Below are positions 56,592 through 64,000 of a stretch of 64,000 nucleotides of DNA, one piece after another. Numbering within the stretch: the first letter of the stretch is position 1; each line of letters begins with the position of its first letter. Source of the stretch: Anopheles merus (taxonomy: Eukaryota > Arthropoda > Insecta > Diptera > Culicidae); NCBI RefSeq assembly GCF_017562075.2, contig NC_054084.1, positions 47,400,697 through 47,464,696 on the forward strand, given 5' to 3'. Below the pieces are notes generated by a model. It saw only the letters and a list, made by a program, of their open reading frames with translations, ran no database searches and was not told the DNA's origin. Made by a program: the position numbers and the translations under genes.

Positions 56592-56680
56592 CAGAGGCGA
56601 ATTTTCCTGTAAACCGACTGAGCGGCCGCGAAGGGCCCCTGACTAAAGAGGTCGCCGAGATAAACCTCCACATGTTAGTT
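56592..56680. mobile_element. Fragment of GC-rich hAT-like MITE
   Basis: AGAGGCGAATTTTCCTG followed by GACTGAGCGGCCGCGAAGG matches the inverted right end of the element at 21856-22204. The opposite end is not found. Confidence 0.4.
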
Positions 56681-58269
56681 CGCTTTTATCAGCAATCTTT
56701 TTTTTTATTACACTGTTTTTCAGCTCAGTTTTCAATGTGAACAGCATCATTCAATACTTGCAAGATGTTTTTCAACAGCTGTCATTATTTATGACAGCCG
56801 GACTGTTAAAAAACCCGCGCAATTGTTCAATTGGGCTTTCCAAGTAAGCCTTTTAGATGTACTAGACCAATTATCAGATTGTTACAGTGGTCAAATTGGT
56901 GAAGATCAGGGCAACTGAATCAAGGTAAACCATTTAGATCAATACCAAAATTTGTAAAGTCGGTAGTTTCAATAATGACAGTTTATCATTTCATTATTTG
57001 ATTCATTTCCATATAAAAGATTCTTAGTTTATGTAAAAACGACGAAATGTGTTTTTGCTTTAAAAAATTACTGTAGAAAATAAACATTTTCTTGCACCAA
57101 ATACTGGCTAGTACTTGAATATAGTTTTGAAAAATTTGCACTACCGGAAACAACGATGGTGGAAATTATCCAAATAAGTCCGACTGCAGTCTCACCGGTT
57201 TTTTACCACTTAGATAACCAAAAATATAAGAAATAAAAGGAAACTTGTTACCCATCATTAATTTTTATATTCGCCTAGCGCGTCATTTTCGCGTAGATTA
57301 TTTGTTTTCCGTTCACGTTAGTGCCTCTTCGGCTGTTTTAGGATTTGAAAAATGTTTCATGGGTCCATTTGTAAGGTATACTTATAGTATTTGTATTGGT
57401 TTTGCATCTGGGAGTTTTGAAAGATGCCGTCAACTGCATCGTGATCATACACTCAGATAATAATACATTTGCGCATGTCAGTATTCTCTGATTTCTTAAT
57501 TATTGTATTTTTTTATTTATTGGATCTTGTTACGCGTAGTCTTGCTGAGGCAGGGTGGCAAATGTTTGACGGGAATTTGGAGATATGCTACAATTTAGAA
57601 ATGAACTTGGACTCGGAACTCGGACATAAACTGTATAAAGATGGACTTCGGCAACGATTGAAACCTATGAAATAATTTAGTAGCAATAAAGAACTCGCAA
57701 TAATAAGAGCTATCGAGACAGGTCTTCTTATACTAAAGTGTCCAATAAAATAAACTCTTCTCCTGATTCAAGGTGTACTCTGCATATGAAATTATAATGT
57801 ATTTTCAAAACTTGAATCATACAAACATGAAGATGACTTTTTTGTCTCTTGATGTTATTTTTTCCAACCCGTGTTGCTTAGGTTCAACTTTCTCAAGTTT
57901 GTTCTTTTTTGTAGATCTCGCCGCGTTGCGTCCGCTAGTTATTTGTTAAAGTTAAGAAAGTTGAAAAAATAGCCCAAGATTAATTTTCAGAATGGGCTCA
58001 AAGATATCCGTTGTATTTAATTCAAAAATAATAAACAGTGACAATAAGAACAAATTTGGTTTTTTTCCAGCGGATTTTGGTTGTAATTATTAATTGTCAG
58101 TCATTGTAATACAAATGATGCAATGTAAAATATATGGCTTCTTTATGCCACCTAAATCAAACATGATAAACAAAAACTTTGGCTATCGTTGTAATATTTT
58201 TTGCAACTGATGTTCCTATAAATTGAAACCAGATCATTGAATCTGCACTATACACAATGCAAATATAAA

Positions 58270-58336
58270 GTCTCGAAAGCCTGTATAGGCCGGCATGTCC
58301 GCGTAGGACGTTACGCCAAATAGAAGAAGAAGAAGA
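58270..58336 (+). mobile_element. 5'-truncated SINE, subfamily A, with perfect 15-bp target duplication
   Basis: Only the tail half is present: GTCTCGAAAGCCTGTATAGG to ACGCCAAATAGAAG plus (AAG)n. ACAATGCAAATATAA lies on both sides (58254-58268 and 58337-58351). This shows retrotransposition with 5' truncation and defines the 3' tail. Confidence 0.82.
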
Positions 58337-58559
58337 ACAATGCAAATATAATTCCTTGCTTGTATTCTAAAAAATGTAGTTTCACCATCAACTTTATAAT
58401 TTTGGATTTTTTTTATTTTTGCTGTTCATTTTCAATGCACATCAAAGTGTTGACTAGTTAACCGTATCATCTTTTTATCTAATTAATTACTAAGTTATCA
58501 AAATATTATATCATCATACTGATTTGATGATGATTGTTCAACTTTACTAGCTAAGGTGG

Positions 58560-58690
58560 CTTATACGATATCACCCAGCTGTTTTATATGGAGTTTGACA
58601 CCTGACGGTTGAAATCATGTCAACACTCCATATAAAACCACAAACATTCGCCTCAGTATTTCAGCTCAGATTATTTCAACCTGAAAAAAT
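58560..58690. mobile_element. Diverged relative of the 539-bp MITE
   Basis: TATGGAGTTTGACACCTGAC and the inverted ACTCCATATAAAACCACA match the hairpin part of the elements at 39995 and 43277. The remainder is eroded or deleted. Confidence 0.4.
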
Positions 58691-59217
58691 CTTGACAAAG
58701 AACCTTAACAAACGCCGATGAAGAATTGATTTTTTGATATTGCCTGGAAATAGAAAACGGATATATAAAAGAATTTCTGATAACTGTTTCTTGATAGATT
58801 ATTAGTCAGATTAATAGTACTTCCAATTTACTCTAATTTTTCAGATTAGTCTTTTTCTAAAAATAAAAATGTTAGGATATGTGGTACTCCCCATCAAGTG
58901 GCTTCCATCATGATGGAATATAATAAAAATATATCAACGTAAAGACACGTAAACGATCAAAATTAAAATATGCGATTCGACAAAAAAAACAAGAATCATT
59001 ATCACAATAATCTGTTGCTATTGTTGAAATCTCATAAAATTTTCAGCTAAACTAAACATCTCATACATGCAATTTTACTATGACCTTGCCCATGAATACC
59101 ACTTGTTACGTAATAGAGCTTTGCGCCATTCCAACCCTTGTTTGGAAAGATTTCCTTCCTTGATTTTTCTTACTTTCTGCCACTATCCCTTTCACTTCAA
59201 ATGGAGCAGTCCAGCTC

Positions 59218-59225
59218 AACCGGTT
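59218..59225. promoter_or_regulatory. AACCGGTT, probable Grainyhead site
   Basis: In the block GGAGCAGTCCAGCTCAACCG, 120 bases upstream of the TATA box of the 59430 gene. Confidence 0.6.
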
Positions 59226-59345
59226 CGCTCATTTGGAAAGTCGTGATCCCCATGTGTGGCCACAGTATGTCGAATTTCGGTACATTGTCTTAATTTTTCT
59301 TTTGTTTTGCAACGTTCCTCAATATGATCTATGCTTTTACTCCAC

Positions 59346-59353
59346 TATATAAA
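59346..59353 (+). promoter_or_regulatory. TATA box of the 59430 gene
   Basis: TATATAAA followed by AGAAAGCTCACCCACATTTT and GGCATCAGTGACC, as in the paralogues. Confidence 0.72.
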
Positions 59354-59429
59354 GAAAGCTCACCCACATTTTTGGCATCAGTGACCATTTGTTCGCCCCA
59401 CACACAACACCTCACGAGTATTTTGCAAC

Positions 59430-59878
59430 ATGTATTCCAAGGTAAATACCTTAATAAATGAGCGATTCTCGTGCTTTTGCAGTTGTTTTCTATAATCTTT
59501 CGTTCTTTGTAGATCATTGTTGTTCTGGCTCTTGTCGCCGCCGTCAGTGCTCAAAGCCACTACGGACATCAACAACACTACCAGCCCCAGCACTACCATC
59601 ACGAAGAGGAACATCACGGACCAGTGCACTACGAGTATAACTACGATGTGCATGATGACCATACCGGTGATGTTCATGGCCAGAAGGAGGCTCGTAAAGA
59701 CGACTCTACACAGGGCGAGTACTACCTGATCGATGCCGACGGTCACAAGCGTACCGTTACGTACCACGTTGAGGGTAAGAGCGGATTTATCGCGGAGGTG
59801 CACCGTGAGCCGATTAAGGGATACCACGCACCGCAGCCCCATCATCAGGCTCCGTCTCACTATAACTATCAGCATTAA
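59430..59878 (+). CDS. His-rich RR-2 cuticular protein, MYSK subgroup, 125 aa
   Basis: Exon 1 (59430-59441, MYSK), a 71-base intron, and exon 2 (59513-59878). It is the shortest MYSK copy: the tail after the RR-2 domain (IKGYHAPQPHHQAPSHYNYQ) has lost the HQYQP block. In the domain, YEYNYDV replaces YEYHYDV. The intron differs from those of its paralogues by a small insertion just after the donor (GTAAATACCTTAATAA). Signal peptide, RR core and promoter are otherwise conserved. Secreted chitin-binding cuticle protein by family. Confidence 0.93.
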
Positions 59879-60499
59879 ATAATAGCATAATAATAAAATA
59901 GATACATGTACTTTTATCCTAATAATAAACGTGGGGCACACTTAATTGAACATTGTGTCATATTAACTCTCTTAATCATTCTCATGTCATTTGAATCTTG
60001 TAAAAATATAATAAATAATCAATAGTGTGCTGAAAATTAGCAAATCTAGTGTTATTGGGGTGTTGTTGGTATGGTTTGAAGGAACATTTGATTTAAAAAA
60101 ATAATAAATCATATACTTTAAGAATCAATATTCCAAAATCATTTTTTAAATAGTACATGTATCATTTCACTATTTATTATCCCGACTATTATCCCGAGTT
60201 CTATTTATGGTTTTGGATAAAAATCCTTTTGTTTATTCATGATATCATTTTGCTCTTTATGTTATTTTTAACATACGGTACGTAGCAATTTATGAAAAGA
60301 ATATTTCATGCTTTTTTGTAAGCTATCTTTAGGGTCTCAAATCTTATTTCTGCTTATGGCCCCCGATACTGCAAACACGCTACTGACTGCATCTAAACAT
60401 GCCTTATAATCTCAAATCCTTCTCATCTTTAATACCATCATCGCTTAATCCTACAAACAAATTTTGCCAACGAAATATGTTCATTCTAGTCTCAGATTT

Positions 60500-60622
60500 T
60501 CTTCTTCTTCTTGATTGGCACAACAACCGTTGTCGGTCAAGTCAACCAACTATTCGGGGCTTGAACCCATGACGGGCATGTTGTTAAGTCATACGAGTTG
60601 ACGACTGTAAAACCAGACCAGC
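60500..60622 (-). mobile_element. tRNA-derived SINE, subfamily B, internally deleted
   Basis: The minus strand keeps the head (GACTTAACAACATGCCCGTC, GGGTTCAAGCCCC) and the tail (ACCGACAACGGTTGTTG, then GAA repeats) but lacks most of the middle. Confidence 0.6.
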
Positions 60623-60678
60623 CATTCTCTCCATTCTTTTGTGCGCCATTTCTCTCTGTTTCGATCCTTTTATTGTTA

Positions 60679-60679
<1 letters not shown>

Positions 60680-60739
<60 letters not shown>

Positions 60740-60785
60740 TCTCTTTCTTTCTCTTTCTCTCTCTCCCACTCTCTCTTGCTCTCTC
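60680..60785. repeat. (CT)n microsatellite
   Basis: A pure CT run of about 55 bases followed by interrupted CTCTTT and CTCTCC units. Confidence 0.9.
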
Positions 60786-60911
60786 TTTCGCCCTCTGTTC
60801 TCGATCTTTCAGTTAACCTTTTTTTAGTTAAAAAATAGTTTGTCAAGCTTATGTTATCAAATCTTTACACTTGAGATATATTCTATAAACTAGATCCAAT
60901 GCAATGAATCC

Positions 60912-60988
60912 TAATGCCTGGTTATCCCTCGATATAACACTTTCAAGATTTCCATGAAAGTGTTATATCCAGGGGTAACCAGGCATTA
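60912..60988. mobile_element. 77-bp perfect-ended hairpin element
   Basis: TAATGCCTGGTTA pairs with TAACCAGGCATTA, and CGATATAACACTTTC with GAAAGTGTTATATC, around an 11-base loop. Probably a tiny MITE with TA or TAA targets. It sits at the left border of the CR1 remnant. Confidence 0.5.
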
Positions 60989-60989
60989 A

Positions 60990-62045
60990 GACTTATAATG
61001 AAAATATGTAAAGAGTTTCACTCTCCTAAGTGCCTAAAAGTCTAGTATATTATGCGATCGTTCGGTCCCTCTTTGTTACGCACGCGATTCTAAATTTCTT
61101 TTTTTTTACCAATCTGATCATAGTAACCATTATTTATCCTTCCACGTGAAAATAAGATGTTTCTGGAAACACGAATTATCCCGTCCGAACGGATATTCGG
61201 GTAAACTTGTGAGGATAAATTTAGTATAAAAGTAGGCCATATTTTAAATAAAGCAGGATTCAAACGCAGAAGCTCTTGGAGTAAAAAGGTTTAATTCTAA
61301 ATATCCGAAATAGGACAGAGCCCCTGGATTTCCGAGCCAAACACCCCCTTCCGTCTGCATAGGCTTCCCAACCTTGGACCAGAAGCAACTAGCGGGAAGG
61401 ACTGGTTAGTAGGCGAAGTATCAAATACTCTGTCCACTCTGCTGCTGTTTGTTTCTCCTCCGTTACAACCCTGCAACTCTTGCTGAGGGCCAAACCTTCG
61501 CGTGGCCTGCCGGAGAAGCTCGGATCGTAACACTCTTAGAATATTGTTGTGTAGTATGGTGCCCCTTAGCAGCCCGCTGGATCAAACGCGTGGAAAGTAC
61601 TCAACGAAAGTTTACTAGGTATGCTTTACGGCTCCTTACTTGGTCTAACGGAGTCCAACCTCCTTACTACCAACGGTGCCCGTTGCTTGGTTTGGAAACG
61701 CTTAGTGTCAGGAGAAAAAACATGCAGCGTGTATTTGCATTTCGACTGTTGAATTTTTTTGCACCATCTAGGATAGTTAGAACTAATTTTTACTGTTGCC
61801 CAGAGCGAACGAGGACCATTTACGAACAAAGCAACTCTCTGCAGCTTATGTGTCGTGAGTGAAATGTTGTGAGTGACCTGTTTGATTTTAATATTTCTAC
61901 GTCAGTATTCAAAGATCGTCTTCGTCAGTGTTTCCGTTCTGGTAATTTATAAGCAAAAAGTATTAGTATAAGTAAAAGTAAGCTATTTCTGTAGACCTGC
62001 GGAGGTCCGACAGCTCATCCTAATAAATTAAGTTAAATTAAATCT
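60990..62045 (+). mobile_element. CR1-clade 3' remnant interrupted by a solo LTR
   Basis: The end of a CR1 reverse transcriptase is visible before the LTR (KEFHSPKCLK, YYAIVRSL) and after it (LEYCCVVWCPLAARWIKRVE, QRKFTRYALRLLTWS, LLGLETLSVRRKNMQ, FDFNISTSVFKDRL). Removing the LTR with one CTCTT duplication restores the flow of the frame. A tail of AATTAAGTTAAATTAAATC resembles the 3' end of the element at 32585. Frameshifts and stops show it is dead. Confidence 0.7.
61074..61532 (+). mobile_element. Solo LTR, 459 bp, with perfect 5-bp target duplication
   Basis: It begins TGTTACGCACGCG and ends GGATCGTAACA, so the termini are TG...CA with a 7-bp inverted repeat (TGTTACG/CGTAACA). CTCTT flanks both sides (61069-61073 and 61533-61537). 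A TATA box (TATAAAA, 61225-61231) and AATAAA (61247-61252) lie in the order expected of U3-R. No internal gag or pol is present, so it is a product of LTR-LTR recombination. The LTR retrotransposon family is unknown. Confidence 0.75.
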
Positions 62046-62423
62046 AAACAAATATGCAATACTAATTTCAATTATAGCTGTATCTGCAGCATTTAGGCGA
62101 CAAAGCACCATTTTTTTATTGGACCTAATCTGAATCGTCCACAGCCCTAACTGGTATTGTGGTATCAAAAGTCCTCCCAAAAGTCTGTTTTCAAAGATGT
62201 TTTAACACATTAGCAATTTTCACTCCATCAAATCACTTCAGTATGAGTACACGACAATATTCATTGATTTCTAAAATAAATAAAAAAATCCTTCAGACTA
62301 TAATTTTCAAAATGTTTTTTTTTAAAATTTTTGATCAATTCATCGAAAAGATCAACCTTCTTTGATTTTTCTTTTCCTTCGAATTCGAACAACCCTTTCA
62401 CTTCTACTACAGTCATCCAGTTC

Positions 62424-62431
62424 AACCGGTT
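62424..62431. promoter_or_regulatory. AACCGGTT, probable Grainyhead site
   Basis: In the block CATCCAGTTCAACCGGTTGG, 129 bases upstream of the TATA box of the 62645 gene. Confidence 0.6.
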
Positions 62432-62560
62432 GGAGCATTTGGCAATTCGTTGTCTTCACGAGTGACCGTAGTCTTCATGAACAAATCGACATTTCGGTAC
62501 ATTTTTTAACTTTTATCTTTTTTTACAAATGTTTTCGTGCATCAGTTCATTTCACTTTGC

Positions 62561-62568
62561 TATATAAA
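62561..62568 (+). promoter_or_regulatory. TATA box of the 62645 gene
   Basis: TATATAAA followed by AGAAAGCTCACCCACATTTT and GGCATCAGTGACC, identical to the 55387 and 59430 promoters over this stretch. Confidence 0.72.
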
Positions 62569-62644
62569 GAAAGCTCACCCACATTTTTGGCATCAGTGAC
62601 CATTTGTTCGCCCTACACACAACACCTCACAAGTATTTTGCAAC

Positions 62645-63106
62645 ATGTATTCCAAGGTATTTGCATGAGCGATTCTCGTGCTTTTGCAGCTGATTTCTAT
62701 AATCTTTCGTCCTTTGTAGATCATTGTTGTTCTGGCCCTTGTCGCCGCCGTCAGTGCTCAAAGCCACTACGGACATCAACAACACTACCAGCCCCAGCAC
62801 TACCATCACGAAGAGGAACATTACGGACCAGTGCACTACGAGTATAACTACGATGTGCATGATGACCATACCGGTGATGTTCATGGCCAGAAGGAGGCTC
62901 GTAAGGACGACTCTACACAGGGCGAGTACTACCTGATCGATGCCGACGGTCACAAGCGTACCGTTACGTACCACGTTGAGGATAAGAGCGGATTTATCGC
63001 GGAGGTGCACCGTGAGCCGATCAAGGGATACCAAGCACCGCAGCCACAGCACCACCAATATCAGCCCCATCATGAGGCTCCCGCTCACTACAACTATCAA
63101 CACTAA
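62645..63106 (+). CDS. His-rich RR-2 cuticular protein, MYSK subgroup, 132 aa
   Basis: Exon 1 (62645-62656, MYSK), a 63-base intron, and exon 2 (62720-63106). The signal peptide is MYSKIIVVLALVAAVSA. It shares the lead, RR-2 domain and tail of the other copies (QAPQPQHHQYQPHHEAPAHY), with two notable changes: YEYNYDV as in the 59430 gene, and VEDKSGF where all the others have VEGKSGF, an acidic residue in a conserved turn. A poly(A) signal AATAAA follows at about 63136. Secreted chitin-binding cuticle protein by family. Confidence 0.93.
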
Positions 63107-63225
63107 AGAATAGTTTAGCTCTACACAATAATGATAATAAATTTATGATATAACTTTGAAAACCTGATACGGTGATTTAATTTATTTACATTGATTAGTT
63201 ATTTATACATTTCATAGGGAGATTT

Positions 63226-63398
63226 TTAAGGGAAGGACCCGTGATACAGTCGTCAATTCGTTCGACATAATTACTTGCCCGTCATGGGTTCAATCCTAGA
63301 ATGGACCGTCCCACCGTAGCATGGATTGACAATCCGACTGCGTGGTAATGAATTAATTCTCGAAAGCCAGCATAGACCGGCATGTTCGCACGCTTGGA
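63226..63398 (+). mobile_element. tRNA-derived SINE, subfamily A, tail lost
   Basis: GATACAGTCGTCAATTCG, the B-box-like GGGTTCAATCC, GGATTGACAATCCGACTGCG and CGAAAGCCAGCATAGACCGG are all present, but the element stops at CATGTTCGCACGC, before the GGACGTTACGCC tail, and abuts the RT scrap. Confidence 0.6.
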
Positions 63399-63404
63399 TT
63401 GTTT

Positions 63405-63570
63405 ATTGGTAGGGCCGCAGATGTTGCCACCAACAATTTAGTCTTTGTCTCGTTCATCTGCATTCCGAGGTTCTCTGCTGCCCGCTCGATCCTTTTGTAG
63501 GCTTCTGCTACATGGGACAACCGTAGACCAATGATGTCTATATTATCCCCGTATACCAGGATCTAGGTTG
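63405..63570 (-). mobile_element. Reverse transcriptase fragment of another non-LTR element
   Basis: The minus strand translates as ILVYGDNIDIIGLRLSHVAE then YKRIERAAENLGMQMNETKT and KLLVATSA, clearly the catalytic-loop region of a LINE reverse transcriptase. The usual YADD has become YGDN, so it is inactive. It is too short to fix the clade and unlike the CR1 and Jockey copies here. Confidence 0.65.
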
Positions 63571-64000
63571 ACTTATAGAATACCTGTTTAGACTAGGGAA
63601 ATGCAACTCATTAGAATTTGCGCCAGAATACTGCTTAACAAAACAGAATGATGCAAACAGTTTAGTTTATTAGGTTTATGAAAATTTGTTCGTGAGCAGC
63701 TGAAGAAATAATTTAAATAATTTGAAATATTTAACGGTTACAGTCGCCAACAGGTGACTTTGTAATTCACAATATTTTTTGTTAATAGCAACGTTAATTA
63801 CATGTACATTATTCCCACAACAGTAAAAGCTGAGTTATAACGTGAATTAGATTTTTTTATGTAACGCTTGCGGTCTCGATTTTTTTAAATACTTGAACAA
63901 GTACTTATTACTATTAAAACATCCAATAAATAAAAACTAAGACATATTTATCTTTTCGGAGTCACAGACGATCCTACTTGCTTTAGTGTCCAGACCAGAT

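Larger units (their letters stand above)
55846..59217. other. Intergenic region with SINE and MITE fragments
   Basis: It holds an old SINE at 55958-56113, a GC-rich hAT-like fragment at about 56592-56680, the truncated SINE at 58270-58336 with its duplications, and a diverged relative of the 539-bp MITE at about 58560-58690. No gene is supported. Confidence 0.4.
59879..60988. other. Intergenic DNA with SINE fragment, (CT)n and hairpin
   Basis: AT-rich DNA leads to a SINE fragment (60500-60622), a CT microsatellite (about 60680-60785) and a 77-base palindrome (60912-60988). The Ser/Leu open frames over the CT repeat are artefacts. Confidence 0.45.
63107..64000. other. Right edge of window: SINE, RT scrap and AT-rich DNA
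   Basis: After the 3' UTR of the last cuticle gene come a SINE (63226-63398) and a reverse transcriptase scrap (63405-63570). The last 430 bases are AT-rich with nothing recognised. Confidence 0.4.

Noticed and set aside
60584..60838. Leu/Ser and Arg/Glu-rich open frames
   Set aside because: They translate the (CT)n microsatellite in different frames and have no other support.

Overview
This window reads as nuclear DNA of a dipteran insect, most likely an Anopheles-type mosquito. The reasons are short spliceosomal introns, AT-rich intergenic DNA, a cluster of Rebers-Riddiford type 2 (RR-2) cuticular protein genes with the MAFK/MYSK first-exon layout, CR1-clade (T1/Q-like) non-LTR retrotransposons and many short non-autonomous elements. 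The species call is inference. The family calls rest on residues visible in the translations.

Left part (about 1-15000): a ten-exon minus-strand gene (724-4233) encodes a type II membrane glycosyltransferase of family GT92. A six-exon plus-strand gene (8378-12091) encodes a 284-residue coiled-coil protein that I do not recognise. Between them, at 6493-6576 on the minus strand, is an orphan cysteine-rich, VWC-like exon or remnant.

Middle and right part (about 15000-63100): twelve cuticular protein genes, 11 with a typical or lightly modified RR-2 domain and one strongly diverged. Eleven share the same architecture: a four-codon first exon, a phase-0 intron of about 60-130 bases, then one exon carrying the rest of the signal peptide, the chitin-binding RR domain and a low-complexity tail. 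They fall into subgroups. The MAFK genes at 15018(+), 19720(-), 25250(-), 29323(-) and 30268(+) have AKV/VAPV-type tails. A diverged head-to-head pair lies at 41167(-) and 41828(+). A histidine-rich subgroup is at 45142, 46407, 55387, 59430 and 62645 (all +), and the last four are near-identical copies beginning MYSK. Every gene has a TATA box 80-125 bases upstream of the ATG. The four MYSK promoters also share an AACCGGTT palindrome, the consensus of the epidermal regulator Grainyhead. All products are expected to be secreted by epidermal cells and to bind chitin in the cuticle.

The space between cuticle genes is filled by mobile elements. There are two CR1-clade elements (about 32585-36560 and 50450-54875), each broken in a different place; a third CR1 remnant (60990-62045) interrupted by a solo LTR with a perfect 5-bp target duplication; a Jockey-clade remnant (48100-48700); and a short reverse transcriptase scrap (63405-63570). 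There are also two related tRNA-derived SINE subfamilies, and MITEs that look hAT-like, PIF/Harbinger-like and pogo-like. Two 539-bp copies of one MITE lie in inverted orientation on either side of the 40567-42292 gene pair.

I found no RNA genes, CRISPR arrays or prokaryotic features, and no wholly new biological system. The most interesting signals are the sequence homogenisation among cuticle genes, the shared Grainyhead-type promoter module, the diverged gene at 41828, the VWC-like orphan exon and the nested transposon history.
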